Below, one piece after another: positions 16,446-27,461 of a DNA stretch of 64,000 nucleotides. The translations under genes and the position numbers were made by a program. Source of the DNA: CTSoil-043 sp963821235 (GTDB lineage: Bacteria; Chloroflexota; Limnocylindria; Limnocylindrales; CSP1-4); the NCBI GenBank assembly GCA_963821235.1, contig CAWGCS010000001.1, positions 992,001 through 1,056,000 of the forward strand. Reading direction: 5' to 3'. Within the stretch, counting starts at the first letter, position 1; each line of letters starts with the position of its first letter. The notes beneath the pieces were generated by a model. That model was not told where the DNA came from. It saw only the letters and a program-made list of their open reading frames with translations, and searched no databases.

Positions 16446-17390
16446 ATGGGGCGCCCCGTCGAGAATCCGCTGGCGCCGCTCCTCGCGGCCGGGCACCCGG
16501 TCGTCATCGACGGCGGGCTGGCCACCCAGATGGAGGCCACCGGGCACGACCTGGGGGATCGTCTCTGGTCGGCGCGACTCCTCGCCGACGAGCCGGAGGC
16601 GATCGTCGAGGCCCACCTGGCGTACTTCCGGGCCGGCGCGCGGGTGGCGATCACGGCGAGCTACCAGGCCACGTTCGAGGGGTTCGCGGCCCGCGGGATC
16701 GAGCGAGCCGCGGCGACGCAGCTCCTTGACCGCAGCGTCCACCTCGCCCGCGCGGCGCGCGAGCGGTACCGCGCGGAGCGCGCGCCGGCAGACCCGGGCC
16801 CGCTGCTCGTGGCAGCCTCGATCGGGCCGTATGGGGCGTTCCTCGCCGACGGGTCCGAATATCGCGGCCGCTACGGCCTCGACCGGGCCGCCCTCCGCGA
16901 CTTCCACCGGGAGCGGCTGCGGCTCCTGTGGGACGCCGGGCCGGACCTGCTCGCCTGCGAGACGATCCCGGACATCGTCGAAGCGCGCGCCCTGGCCGAC
17001 CTCCTCGACGAGACGGGCGCCCCCGCCTGGCTGGCCCTCTCCTGCGCCGACAGCCGCCGCCTGCGCGACGGGTCGCCGATCGAGGAGGCCGCCGCGATCG
17101 CCGCCACGGCGCCCGGCTTCGTCGCCGTCGGCGTCAACTGCACTGCCCCCGAGCACGTCGCCGAGCTGGTCGCGCGGATCCGGGCAACGACGGCCAAGCC
17201 GATCGTCGTCTACCCCAACTCGGGCGAGACCTGGAACGCGGGGACGCGCCGCTGGCTGCCCGCGATGGGGATCTCCGTCGACGGGCCCGCCGCGCGGACG
17301 TGGGTCGCGGCGGGCGCCGGGCTCGTCGGGGGCTGCTGCCGGGTGGGACCGGACCGGATCGCGGCCCTGGCGGCGGCGCTCGGGAGCTGA
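16446..17390 (+). CDS. mmuM: homocysteine S-methyltransferase
   Basis: A zinc-dependent enzyme (314 aa) that transfers a methyl group from S-methylmethionine or SAM to homocysteine, giving methionine. Motifs: VVIDGGLATQME at the N-terminus, ITASYQATFEGF, SIGPYGAFLADGSEYRG, and the zinc ligands Cys in VGVNCTAPEHV plus the GGCCR pair near the C-terminus. The length is that of MmuM/YagD, far shorter than MetH. It probably sits in a two-gene unit with the hemerythrin-like protein. It ends 16 bases before the convergent cgoX. Confidence 0.92.
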   Translation: MGRPVENPLAPLLAAGHPVVIDGGLATQMEATGHDLGDRLWSARLLADEPEAIVEAHLAYFRAGARVAITASYQATFEGFAARGIERAAATQLLDRSVHLARAARERYRAERAPADPGPLLVAASIGPYGAFLADGSEYRGRYGLDRAALRDFHRERLRLLWDAGPDLLACETIPDIVEARALADLLDETGAPAWLALSCADSRRLRDGSPIEEAAAIAATAPGFVAVGVNCTAPEHVAELVARIRATTAKPIVVYPNSGETWNAGTRRWLPAMGISVDGPAARTWVAAGAGLVGGCCRVGPDRIAALAAALGS

Positions 17391-17406
17391 GGCGCCGCAC
17401 GCCCGC

Positions 17407-18879
17407 TCAGGCGACGGCGGCTTCCCGGTCAGTCGCCCCGACCATGGCGAGGACGCTGCGGGCCGCGGCCCGGCCGCGAGCGACGCAGTCGGGGACGCCG
17501 ACGCCGTGGAACGCCCCACCGGCGAGGACGATCTCGGGGCGGTCTCCCAGGGCGCGCTCCGCTGCCGCCACGCGCTCGAGGTGGCCGACGGTGTAGCGCG
17601 GCATCGCCTCGCGCCAGCGAGCCACGAGGCGGGCCACCGGCGCCTCCCGGAGGCCGAGCGTCGCCGCCAGCCCCGCGTGCACGGCGGCGACGATCTCGTC
17701 GTCGGTCCGGCCCAGCAGAGCGGCCGAGCGCTCGGGCAGGAACGCGCGCAGGAGGAGCGTGCCGTCGGGAGCCCGGCCAGCCCACTTCGACGACGTGAAG
17801 GTGCAGGCCCCGAACGCCAGCCCCTGGTCGCCGGCGACGAGGAACCCGTGGCCGCGCAGGGCCCCCGGCAGCGCCGCGGCCCGGTAGCCGAGGGTGACCA
17901 CGCCGGTCGAGCCGTGGGGGATGGAGCGGATCGCGGCCGCCGCGGCGGGCACGTCGGCCTCGAGGAGGCCGGCAGAGAGCGGGGCGGGGCCGGCCAGGAT
18001 CACCGCCTCCGGTGCCAGGCTCGTCCCATCGGCGAGGCGCACCATCGTCCGTCCGCCACCCCGCTCGAGCCCGACGACGCCGGTCCGCAGGCGGATCTCG
18101 GCGCCCGGCGCCCCCGAGATCGCCTCGCCGAGCGCGTCGACCAGGCTGGACATCCCGCCGGCCAGGCTGAGGAACGGCGAGCCGGATCCGGAGGCGCTCG
18201 CGCGCGGCGCCGCCGTACCCGCCGCACCGGCCGTACCCGCCGCCTGTGCCCGGGCTCTCCGGCCTTGGGCCAGGCTGGCCAGGAGGAGGCTGCGATGGTC
18301 GCGCTCGTACTCGCGGAGCTGGGGCACGACCGCCAGGAGGCTCAGCTCGTCGACGGGCGCGCCGTAGATCCCGCCGAGCAGCGGGTCGGCCAGCCGCTCG
18401 ACCATCGCCCCGCCAAGCCGGTGTCGCAGGAATGCCCCGATGGAGACATCCCGGTCGTCGAGTCGGCGTGGCAGCACGACGTCGAGGCCGGCCCGGAGCT
18501 TCTGCGGCCACGAGAAGAGGCGCGTCGTGACGAACGGCAGCATGCGGGTCGGCAGGACGAGGCCCATCCCCTCCGGCATCGGGACCATCCGGCCGCCGGC
18601 CAGGATGTGGACCGTCCGCGGGTCGGTGGTCCTGATGATCGCGTCGCCCAGTCCAAGCTCGCGGCAGAGCTCGGTCGCGGCCGGGCGATAGGAGATGAAC
18701 GAGTCCGGCCCCGCCTCGGCGAGGAAGCCCTCGATCCGCTCCGTGCGGACCTTGCCGCCAAGCCGTGGCGCGGCCTCGAGGAGCGTGACCGGCACGCCGG
18801 CCCGGGTCAGCTCGTAGGCAGCGGCCAGCCCCGTGATCCCGCCGCCGACGACGACCGCGCCACCCCTGCTGCTGCCCAT
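17407..18879 (-). CDS. cgoX: coproporphyrinogen III / protoporphyrinogen oxidase (HemY type)
   Basis: FAD enzyme (490 aa) that oxidises porphyrinogen to porphyrin with O2. The N-terminal FAD site is VVVGGGITGLAAAYELTRAG and the C-terminal FAD motif is VLAGGAFHGVGVPDC; GLVLPTRMLPF and PLLGGIYGAPVDELSL are family motifs. A Gly/Ala/Thr-rich insertion near 205-225 (AAGTAGAAGTAAP) is unusual. Because chdC is present in the locus and no hemF or hemN is seen, coproporphyrinogen is the likely substrate. It is the last gene of the minus-strand haem operon, starting 13 bases after the radical SAM stop. Confidence 0.92.
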   Translation of the reverse strand: MGSSRGGAVVVGGGITGLAAAYELTRAGVPVTLLEAAPRLGGKVRTERIEGFLAEAGPDSFISYRPAATELCRELGLGDAIIRTTDPRTVHILAGGRMVPMPEGMGLVLPTRMLPFVTTRLFSWPQKLRAGLDVVLPRRLDDRDVSIGAFLRHRLGGAMVERLADPLLGGIYGAPVDELSLLAVVPQLREYERDHRSLLLASLAQGRRARAQAAGTAGAAGTAAPRASASGSGSPFLSLAGGMSSLVDALGEAISGAPGAEIRLRTGVVGLERGGGRTMVRLADGTSLAPEAVILAGPAPLSAGLLEADVPAAAAAIRSIPHGSTGVVTLGYRAAALPGALRGHGFLVAGDQGLAFGACTFTSSKWAGRAPDGTLLLRAFLPERSAALLGRTDDEIVAAVHAGLAATLGLREAPVARLVARWREAMPRYTVGHLERVAAAERALGDRPEIVLAGGAFHGVGVPDCVARGRAAARSVLAMVGATDREAAVA

Positions 18880-18892
18880 GCCGGCCGTGCTC

Positions 18893-20047
18893 CTAGCCGG
18901 CTGCCGGGACGAACGGGCAGAGCGGGTCCGCCTCCAGGAAGTCGCCGGTCCAGGCGTAGGCCCGGGCCCGCGAACCCCCGCAGCGCGCGACGAACGGGCA
19001 GGCCCCGCAGCGCCCCTTGTACTGGCCGGTGTCGCGGAGCGAGGTGAAGACCGGGTGGTGGCGGTAGAGCTCCACGAGGTCGTCGGCGCGGACGTTCCCC
19101 ACCGCGACCGGCAGGAACCCGGACGGGAAGACGCTCCCGTCGTGGCTCACGAACATGATCCCGTTCCCGTCGCGGATCCCGAAGCCGCGGCCGACGGAGG
19201 TGCGGGCGATCGCGTCGGCGGTCATCCCCTCCGACTCCATGGCCCGGATCGCCACGCGCCGGTAGTGCGTCGCCTCGGTCGTCTTGATCTGGAAGCGGCG
19301 CTCCTTCGAGAGGCCGTAGAGCCAGTGGGCGAGCTTCTCCGACTGGGCCGCCGTGATCTCGCGGAGCAGCGAGCCGCGCCCCACGGAGATGAGGAAGAAG
19401 AGGCTCCAGCGGAGGATCCCCATCCCGCTCACCGTCTCGTGGACCGCTGGCAGATCGTCGAGGGTCGTGTCCGTGACGAGCGTGTTGACCTGGATCGGGA
19501 GGCCGATCTCGTGGGCCCACTCGGCTGCCCGCATCGTCATCGCGAACGTCCCGTCGACGCCGCGCAGGCCGTCGTGGCGCTCCGGCGAGGAGCCATCGAG
19601 GCTCAGCGAGATGGTCTGGATCCCGGCCTCCTTGAGCGAGGCCAGTCGCTCCTTCGTGAGGTCCGGGGTCACGGCCGGGGCCAGCGAGGCGCCGATGCCG
19701 CGGGACGTCGCCGCCCGCACCAGCTCCCCCAGGTCGGGTCGGCGGAGCGGGTCGCCGCCGGTGAAGACGACGTGGGGCAGCGGATCGCCGAAGCCGAGGA
19801 CCCGGTCGAGCAGCGCGAAGCCTTCCGCCGTGGTCAGCTCGAGCGGGCTCCGGTCCGGCTCGGCGGTCGCCCGGCAATGGCGGCAGGCCAGGCCGCAGGC
19901 GAGGGTGGTCTCCCAGTAGACGAGCATCGGTGCCCGGTCGTAGACGAGACCGCGCGGCTTCACGGCGCCGACACCCGGCAGCGCCCCCGGATGCCCGCCC
20001 GGATGCCCGCCCGGATGCCCGCTCCCGGGCGACTGCAGGTCAACCAT
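18893..20047 (-). CDS. radical SAM/SPASM protein, haem-locus type (TIGR04053-like)
   Basis: A 384-residue radical SAM enzyme. The SAM cluster motif is TTLACGLACRHCRA (Cys51, 55, 58), followed by VVFTGGDPLRRPDL and LSLDGSSPERHDGLRG. The C-terminus has a SPASM-like Cys set in CGACPFVARCGG and DPLCPF for an auxiliary Fe-S cluster. This resembles the family often found with haem genes and related to AhbC, AhbD and NirJ, which act on haem precursors. It lies between hemH and cgoX, so a tetrapyrrole substrate is likely but unproven. A GHPGGHPGGHPG repeat occupies residues 10-21. ATG 20047 follows the hemH stop by 23 bases. Confidence 0.85.
   Translation of the reverse strand: MVDLQSPGSGHPGGHPGGHPGALPGVGAVKPRGLVYDRAPMLVYWETTLACGLACRHCRATAEPDRSPLELTTAEGFALLDRVLGFGDPLPHVVFTGGDPLRRPDLGELVRAATSRGIGASLAPAVTPDLTKERLASLKEAGIQTISLSLDGSSPERHDGLRGVDGTFAMTMRAAEWAHEIGLPIQVNTLVTDTTLDDLPAVHETVSGMGILRWSLFFLISVGRGSLLREITAAQSEKLAHWLYGLSKERRFQIKTTEATHYRRVAIRAMESEGMTADAIARTSVGRGFGIRDGNGIMFVSHDGSVFPSGFLPVAVGNVRADDLVELYRHHPVFTSLRDTGQYKGRCGACPFVARCGGSRARAYAWTGDFLEADPLCPFVPAAG
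19987..20022. repeat. 12-bp tandem repeat, three copies, within coding sequence
   Basis: Three perfect copies of CCGGATGCCCGC (plus-strand reading) encode the GHPG repeat near the N-terminus of the radical SAM protein. Tandem slippage could vary the copy number without changing the frame. Confidence 0.85.
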
Positions 20048-20070
20048 CGATCGGTCCTCTCGTCGGCTCG

Positions 20071-21000
20071 TCAGGCGGGGACGCGCGCGTCCGGCAGGGC
20101 TGCCGTCGCAACGTCCGCCAGCCCGGCTATGAAGGTGGGGTCGGCGTTCATCGAGCGGGCTCGCTCCAGGTGGACGCCACAGTCGAGGGCGACGGCCTGG
20201 GCCTCGATGTCGATGTCGTAGAGCACCTCGAGGTGGTCGGCGACGAAGCCGACCGGCCGGACCACGAGCTCGCTGACGCCCTCGGCGGCGAGCCGGCGGA
20301 TCTCGTCGAGGAGGTCCGGGCCCAGCCAGGGCTCCCCGGTGCGTCCGGCGCTCTGGAAGGCGAACTCGTAGCGGTCGAGCCCGAGGCGCCCGGCGACGAG
20401 CCGGGCGGTCGCGGCCAGCTCGTCGGGGTATGGGTCTCCCTCGGCGACGACGCGGGCCGGGAGGCTGTGGGCCGTGAACATCACCCGAACCCGGGCCGGG
20501 TCGGGGAAGCGCCGCAGGGCCTCCGCGGTGGTCCCGGCGAGCGCCTCGATGAAGTGCGGCTGGTCGTGCCAGGTGTCGACGAAGCGCACGTCCGGAGCTG
20601 CCTCTCCCAGGCCCGCCAGCGCCGCCTCGACGGCCCGCCGGTAGCCCGCTCCGTTCGACGACCGCTGCGGGGCGAGGGCGATGGCGACGAGGCGCCCGAT
20701 CCCGCCGCCGGCCATCCGCTCCACGACCCGGCCGATCTTCGGCTCGATGTGGCGCATGCCGGCGTAGACGGCCATCGGCCGGCCGCGCCGGGCGAGCTCG
20801 GCCTCGACGGCAGCCCGCTGCTCCTCGACGATCCGGGAGAGCGGCGAGCCGCCGCCGATCGCCCGGTAGCGCCCCAGCAGCTCCTCCAGGAGGCGGGGCG
20901 GCGGCGGGCTGCCCCGCCGGATGTCCGTGTAGTAGGCCTCGACCTGGTCGAGGCGGTCCGGGCTGCCGTAGGCCATGAGGAGGACGGCTTCGACGGTCAT
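20071..21000 (-). CDS. cpfC: ferrochelatase (coproporphyrin type)
   Basis: Inserts Fe2+ into the porphyrin; 309 aa, the compact soluble form of Gram-positive bacteria. The N-terminus VLLMAYGSPDRLDQVEAYY and YRAIGGGSPLSRI match the coproporphyrin ferrochelatase group. VMFTAHSLPARV contains the catalytic His, and FVADHLEVLYDIDIEA carries the acidic metal-path residues. No [2Fe-2S] Cys cluster is seen at the C-terminus. ATG 21000 overlaps the hemE stop by four bases. With ChdC in the locus, its product is probably coprohaem rather than protohaem. Confidence 0.93.
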   Translation of the reverse strand: MTVEAVLLMAYGSPDRLDQVEAYYTDIRRGSPPPPRLLEELLGRYRAIGGGSPLSRIVEEQRAAVEAELARRGRPMAVYAGMRHIEPKIGRVVERMAGGGIGRLVAIALAPQRSSNGAGYRRAVEAALAGLGEAAPDVRFVDTWHDQPHFIEALAGTTAEALRRFPDPARVRVMFTAHSLPARVVAEGDPYPDELAATARLVAGRLGLDRYEFAFQSAGRTGEPWLGPDLLDEIRRLAAEGVSELVVRPVGFVADHLEVLYDIDIEAQAVALDCGVHLERARSMNADPTFIAGLADVATAALPDARVPA

Positions 21001-22072
21001 GCGGCAGTGCCTCCGGGGACGTGGGAGTGGACGAGGTCGACGAGGCGGGCGAGGGCATCCGGGTCGGTCCCGGGCAGGACCCCGTGGCCGAGGTTGAAGA
21101 CATGGCCGGGCCGGCCGCCGTTGGCGTCGAGGATCGCCCGCGCCTCGTCGGCGACGGCCTCGAAGGGGCCGAGGAGGAGGGCCGGATCCAGGTTTCCCTG
21201 GACGGCCCGGTCGCCGACGCGGGCCCGGCCCTCCGCCAGGTCGATGCGCCAGTCGAGGCCGATCACGTCGCCGCCGGCCGCCGCCTGCAGGGCGAGGATG
21301 CCCGTCGTGCCGACCCCGAAATGGGTGGCCGGGACGCCAAGCGGGCGGACCGCGTCGAAGATGCGGACCATCCACGGCGCGACGTGGCCGGCGTAGTCGC
21401 GCGGGCCGAGCCCGCCGACCCACGAGTCGAAGACCTGGACGGCCTGCGCACCGGCCGCGACCTGCGCGGCGAGGTAGCGGATCGTCGCCTCGGTGAGGCT
21501 GTCCATGAGAGAGGTCCAGGCGCCCGGCTCGGCGTGCATGAGGGTCTTCGTGCGCAGGAAGTCGCGCGATGGCCCACCCTCCACGAGGTAGCAGGCGAGG
21601 GTGAAAGGAGCTCCGGCGAACCCGATGAGGGGGACCGGCGAGGCCGCCCGGACGAGCCGGATCGCCTCGAGCAGGGGGCCCACGGCCTCGTCGGGGTCGA
21701 ATGGCCGCAGGCGGGCGAGGTCGGCGGCCGCCCGGATCGGTCGGGCCACGACGGGGCCGCGTCCCTCCACGATCTCGACGTCGACGCCCATCCCGGCCAG
21801 CGGCGTGGTGATGTCGGCGAACAGGATCGCCGCGTCGACCCCCAGGCGGCTCACCGGCTGGAGGGTGACCTCCGCGCAGAGGGCCGCGTCGCGAGTGATC
21901 TCGGCGAGGGTCGCCCGCTCGCGGACGGCCCGGTATTCGGGGAGGGCCCGCCCGGCCTGCCGCATGAACCAGGCCGGGGTGACGTCGACGGGCTCGCTGC
22001 GGCAGGCTCGCAGATAGCGGGTGGCCCGCGGATCGGCCCCCACCTCGCCGCGGGTCGTGGCCAGGCCGATCA

Positions 22073-22076
<4 letters not shown>
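20997..22076 (-). CDS. hemE: uroporphyrinogen III decarboxylase
   Basis: Cofactor-free enzyme that removes four carboxyls from uroporphyrinogen III to give coproporphyrinogen III (359 aa). The signature PAWFMRQAGRALPEYRAVR is at about 31-49; FADITTPLAGMG, GFAGAPFTLACYLVEGG and FDSWVGGLGPRDY follow, and NLGHGVLPGTDP is at the C-terminus. Start ATG 22076 overlaps the hemL stop by four bases; the second ATG at 22073 is possible. It is in tight operon order between hemL and hemH. Confidence 0.95.
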
Positions 22077-23373
<1,297 letters not shown>

Positions 23374-23377
<4 letters not shown>

Positions 23378-24438
23378 CGGTCGTCCTCGCGCAGCCAGGC
23401 GGCCACGTCGGCCGCCGCGTAGGTGATGACGAACGAGGCGCCGGCCCGGACGATCGAGGTGAGCGCCTCGAGCTGGGTCCGCCGGCCGTCGATCCAGCCC
23501 CGCTCGGCGGCGGCCGCGATCTGGGCGTGCTCGCCGCTCACCTGGTAGGCCCCGATCGGGAGGTCGAAGCGCTCCAGGGCGCGGGCCAGGATGTCGAGCG
23601 AGGGGAGGGCCGGCTTGACGAGGAGCATGTCGGCGCCCTCGTCGACGTCGATTGCCATCTCGCGGAGCGCCTCGCGGGCGTTGGCCGGGTCCATCTGGTA
23701 GCCGCGCCGGTCCCCGAACGCGGGGGCCGAGTCGGCGGCCTCGCGAAACGGCCCGTAGTAGGCCGAGGCCGTCTTGGCGGCATAGGCGAGGATCGGCACC
23801 TCCTGGTGACCCGCGGCATCGAGGCCGGCCCGGATCGCGGCGACCTGGCCGTCCATCATCGCGCTGGGGGCGACGAGATCGGCGCCGGCCTCGGCCTGCG
23901 AGGCGGCGGTCCGGGCCAGGAGGGCGATCGCGGCGTCGTTGTCGACCCTCCCGTCGCGCAGGAGGGGCCCGCAGTGCCCGTGGTCGGTGTACTCGCACAG
24001 GCACGTGTCGGCCATCACCACCAGGTCGAGGTCGGCGTCGCGGAGGCGGCGGAGCGTCTCCTGCACGACGCCGTCCGGGATCCACGCGCCGGAGCCGTCG
24101 GCGTCCTTGGCGGCCGGCAGGCCGAAGACGATGATCCCGCCGACGCCGAGGCCTTCCAGCCGCCGGGCCTCGACGACCGCCTCGTCGGGCGTCAGCCGCA
24201 GCTGCCCCGGCAACGAGGAGATGGGGGTGCGTCCGCCCCGCCCGGGGACCACGAAGAGGGGCGCCACGAGCATCGCCGGGTGAAGCCGCGTCTCGCGCAC
24301 GAGCGCGCGCAGGGCGGGGGTGCGGCGCGTCCGCCGCAGGCGATGGCCCGGCGCAGGAGTCGGGACGGCGGCCGGAGCGGGAGCGGCCGGGGTGGCGCGG
24401 CCGGACACTCCCGGTGTCGGGTCGAGGAGGGAGGTCAT
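23374..24438 (-). CDS. hemB: delta-aminolevulinic acid dehydratase
   Basis: Joins two ALA molecules to porphobilinogen (354 aa). The zinc-type metal site is visible as MADTCLCEYTDHGHCG. The two active-site lysines lie in ILAYAAKTASAYYGPF and MLLVKPALPSLDIL, the latter forming the Schiff base. About 35 Pro/Ala-rich residues precede the usual start of the family (RLRRTRRTPALRALVRET). The ATG at 24438 overlaps the hemCD stop by four bases. Confidence 0.95.
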
Positions 24439-26240
24439 CGGGACACCTCGGTGGGCTGGTCCGCCGGGGCCCCGGCGAAGAAGGAGGCGACGAGCTCGGC
24501 CAGGGCCGTGGGCGAAGGCGCGGGAGCCTCGACGACGTGGAGGAAGCCCGCCTCGCGGGCGGCGGCCGCGGTCGACGGGCCGATGCAGGCGACCGGCGCC
24601 TGGAGGGCCATCCGCCGTTGGGCCGGCGGCAGGAGCGCCAGCAGGCCGCGGACGGTCGAGCCGCTGGTCGCGACGATGGCGTCGACACCCCCGTCGATCG
24701 CCGCGCGGAGCGGGCGCCGTGAGGGCTCGGGTCCTTCCACGGTGTGGTACGCGACGATGTCGTCGACGCGGGCGCCCCGCTCCCGCAGGCGGGCCGGGAG
24801 GGCCCCGTCGGCGGCGTCGGCGCGGGCCACGAGGACCCGGTCGCCCGGCGCGAGCGGCAGCTCGTCGGCGAGCGTCGCGGCAGTCGCCCGGCTCGGCAGG
24901 AACGTGGCCAGCCCGCCGTGCGCGGCGACCGCCTCCGCCGTGGTGGGTCCCACGGCTGCCACGCGTGCGGCCGCGAGGCGGGCCCCCGTCCGACCTGCCG
25001 CCGCGGCGACGGCGTCGGCGCCGGCCGCGCTCGTGACGACCACCCAGGCGTAGCCAGCCAGGTCGGCGACGGCCGCGTCGAGGGCGCCGCCGGGCGCGGC
25101 CGGCCGGAGCTCGATCGTGGGGACGACCACGGGATCTAGGCCGCGGGCGGCCAGGGCGCCGGCCAGGTCGCCGGGCCGCCCCCGCTCGCGGGTGAGGAGG
25201 ACGCGCGGCGGGCCACCCGCCTGCCGGGACCTCGATGCCGACGGCGCCGCGCCGGCGGCCAGCTCGGCGGCCAGGGCCGCGGCGAGCTCCGCGGCGATCG
25301 CGGCCCGGTCGGCGACGGGCCCGCGTCGCTCCGCCCAGGAGACGCGCGGGGCGGGCTGGCAGCCGTCGGATGGCCCGGTGAACGTGGTCCCGGGGGCAAG
25401 CGCCGCCGCGATCGCGGGCGCGTCGCCGTCGGGGACGGAGCCCTCGGCCGCCGCGCCGCCCCGGATCACGATCTCGTCGCCGTCGACCCGCGCCAGCGCG
25501 CCCAACGGTGCTCGGCAGCCGCCGCCGCTGGTCCGGAGGAAGGCACGCTCGGCTTCCACCGCCGCCCTGGTCCCGGCGTCGTCCAGCCGCGCGACGAGGG
25601 AGCGCGCGGCCGCGTCGTCGGCCCGGACCTGCACGGCCAGGGCACCCTGCCCGGGGGCCGGCGGCAGGAGATCGGCGCCGATCGCCTGGCTGATCCGGTC
25701 GGCCAGGCCGAGCCGGGTCAGCCCGGCCACCGCAAGGACGAGTGCATCGGCCTCGCCGTCGGCGAGCTTCCGCAGGCGCGTGTCGACGTTCCCGTGGAGG
25801 GGGCGCGCACGGAGGTCCGGCCGGTGCGCCCGGAGGAAGGCGACCCGCCGCGGGCTGTCCGTGCCGACGAGCGCGCCAGGCCGCAGGGTCTCCAGGGTGG
25901 TCCCGTGCTCGCGGCAGACGAGCGCGTCACGGGGGTCCTCCCGGGGCGGGAAGGCGGCGACCGCCAGGCGCGGGTCCTCGGCCGTGGGGACGTCCTTGGC
26001 GCTGTGGACGGCGACGTCGACGCGCCCATCGAGGAGGGCGCCCTCGAGGGCCATCACGAAGGCGCCCTCGCCCCAGGCGGTGTTCGGAGCCCGGTCGTCG
26101 CCGGCGGTGCGGATCGTGACCAGCTCGACGGTCGCTCCCAGGGCACGCAGCGCGTCGGCGACCAATCCCGACTGGGCGAGGGCGAGCGCGCTGCCTCGCG
26201 TCCCGAGGCGCAGCGTCGCCGTCCGGCTCGTGGTCGTCAT
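24435..26240 (-). CDS. hemCD: fused porphobilinogen deaminase-uroporphyrinogen III synthase
   Basis: A bifunctional fusion of 601 residues. Residues about 7-300 are HemC: LRLGTRGSALALAQ, VAVHSAKDVPT, GTDSPRRVAFLRA, PLHGNVDTRLRKL and the dipyrromethane cofactor cysteine Cys242 in GGGCRAPLGA. After an Ala-rich linker (about 300-348), residues about 350-590 are HemD: RVLLTRERGRPGDLAGAL, WVVVTSAAGADAV, VAAVGPTTAEAV and ACIGPSTAAAAREAG. The fusion would pass the unstable hydroxymethylbilane directly to the synthase; channeling is inference. The gene ends in an ATGA overlap with hemB and starts 3 bases after hemA. Confidence 0.94.
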   Translation of the reverse strand: MTTTSRTATLRLGTRGSALALAQSGLVADALRALGATVELVTIRTAGDDRAPNTAWGEGAFVMALEGALLDGRVDVAVHSAKDVPTAEDPRLAVAAFPPREDPRDALVCREHGTTLETLRPGALVGTDSPRRVAFLRAHRPDLRARPLHGNVDTRLRKLADGEADALVLAVAGLTRLGLADRISQAIGADLLPPAPGQGALAVQVRADDAAARSLVARLDDAGTRAAVEAERAFLRTSGGGCRAPLGALARVDGDEIVIRGGAAAEGSVPDGDAPAIAAALAPGTTFTGPSDGCQPAPRVSWAERRGPVADRAAIAAELAAALAAELAAGAAPSASRSRQAGGPPRVLLTRERGRPGDLAGALAARGLDPVVVPTIELRPAAPGGALDAAVADLAGYAWVVVTSAAGADAVAAAAGRTGARLAAARVAAVGPTTAEAVAAHGGLATFLPSRATAATLADELPLAPGDRVLVARADAADGALPARLRERGARVDDIVAYHTVEGPEPSRRPLRAAIDGGVDAIVATSGSTVRGLLALLPPAQRRMALQAPVACIGPSTAAAAREAGFLHVVEAPAPSPTALAELVASFFAGAPADQPTEVSR

Positions 26241-26243
26241 CGA

Positions 26244-27461
26244 TCAGACGTCGAAGAGGTCACGAGCCGCCCGGTCGAGTGAGCCGGCCTCGTCGTCGTG
26301 GAGCGCCGCCAGCGGCGCGTGGAGGATGGCGGCCACCAGCCGGTGGCTCATCTGCTCGATGACCGCCCGCTCGTCGTCGTCGAGGTCGGGCAGGCGATGG
26401 GCGAGCCAGCCGAGCTCCGCGCCGCGGAGCGTCTCGGCGCGCTCGGAGAGCCGCTGGATGATCGGCACGCTGTCGCGGGCGCGGAGCCAGGCGCAGTACT
26501 CGCGACCGGCCTCGGCGACCAGCTTCTCGAGGCGGCGGCGGAGGCGGTCCTGTGGCTGGAGCTCGGGGGCGACGGTCAGGTCGTCGACGGAGGTGAAGCG
26601 GCTGCCAAGGGCGGCCTGGAGGGCCGGCTCGACTGACGGCGGCGAGGAGAGGTCGACGACCGCGCAGCCGGAGGCGGTGACCGCGGCAGCGTCGGCGGGA
26701 CCCAGCCGCCACGGGCCAGCCAGGGCGATGACCGCGCCGTCGACCGGCGGCAGGACGCCGTCGAGGCCGAATGGGACGGCCTCGCCGCCGACCTCGGCGG
26801 CCAGGCTCGCAGCGCGCTCCGCCGTGCGGTTGGTGACGAGGACCTTCGCCCCGCGACGGTGGGCCGCGAAGGCGGCCAGGCGGCCCATCCGGCCGACGCC
26901 GGCCACGAGGATCGGGCGACCCTCCAGCGGGCCGGCGGTGCGGGAGATCTGGTCGAGGGCGACGTCCGCGAGGGATCGGGGCGACCCGTCGAACCAGGTG
27001 TGGGCGCGGCGGCCGGCCCGGAGCGCCGCCTGGAAGAGCCGATCGAGGGTCGGGTCGAGCGGGGCGCTCGCGTGGCGCTCTGCAAGGCAGGTCCGGACCT
27101 GGTGGAGGATCTGGTCCTCGCCGAAGACCACGCTGTCGAGCCCGGCCGCCACGGAGATGAGGTGGCGGGCCGCCTCGACGTCGGCAAGGAGCTCCGCGCC
27201 TGCCGGGAACGGCGGCAGGTCGGGCATGCCCCCGGCCCCCGGCGCCACGTAGAGCTCCACCCGGTGGCAGGTGTGGATCACGATCCACCGCTCGTCCGGG
27301 GGGAAGCCGGCGAGCGCGGCGGCGAACGCCTCCCGGGCCAGGCTGGGAACGGAGCGGGCGTGGAGGACGACCGCCACCACCGTGGCGTGGGCGGGCTCGA
27401 TGCGGAGGTCGGGCGACGGGAGGACGCCGGCGGTCGTGGCGGGGGACGCCTGCACGGTCAT
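26244..27461 (-). CDS. hemA: glutamyl-tRNA reductase
   Basis: NADPH-dependent reduction of glutamyl-tRNA to glutamate-1-semialdehyde, the committed step of the C5 pathway (405 aa). The nucleophile is Cys65 in VIHTCHRVELY; the usual motif is TCNR, so Asn is replaced by His here. GEDQILHQVRTCL, VAGVGRMGRLAAFAAHRRGA (NADPH fold) and VLVTNRTAERA follow. The C-terminal dimerisation helix is present. The ATG at 27461 overlaps the stop of the upstream regulator by four bases. Control at this first step would fit the coupled regulator. Confidence 0.94.
   Translation of the reverse strand: MTVQASPATTAGVLPSPDLRIEPAHATVVAVVLHARSVPSLAREAFAAALAGFPPDERWIVIHTCHRVELYVAPGAGGMPDLPPFPAGAELLADVEAARHLISVAAGLDSVVFGEDQILHQVRTCLAERHASAPLDPTLDRLFQAALRAGRRAHTWFDGSPRSLADVALDQISRTAGPLEGRPILVAGVGRMGRLAAFAAHRRGAKVLVTNRTAERAASLAAEVGGEAVPFGLDGVLPPVDGAVIALAGPWRLGPADAAAVTASGCAVVDLSSPPSVEPALQAALGSRFTSVDDLTVAPELQPQDRLRRRLEKLVAEAGREYCAWLRARDSVPIIQRLSERAETLRGAELGWLAHRLPDLDDDERAVIEQMSHRLVAAILHAPLAALHDDEAGSLDRAARDLFDV

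Noticed and set aside
19987..20022. GHPG repeat as a metal-binding motif
   Set aside because: Only three histidines in a slipped 12-bp repeat; it reads better as a variable linker than a defined metal site.
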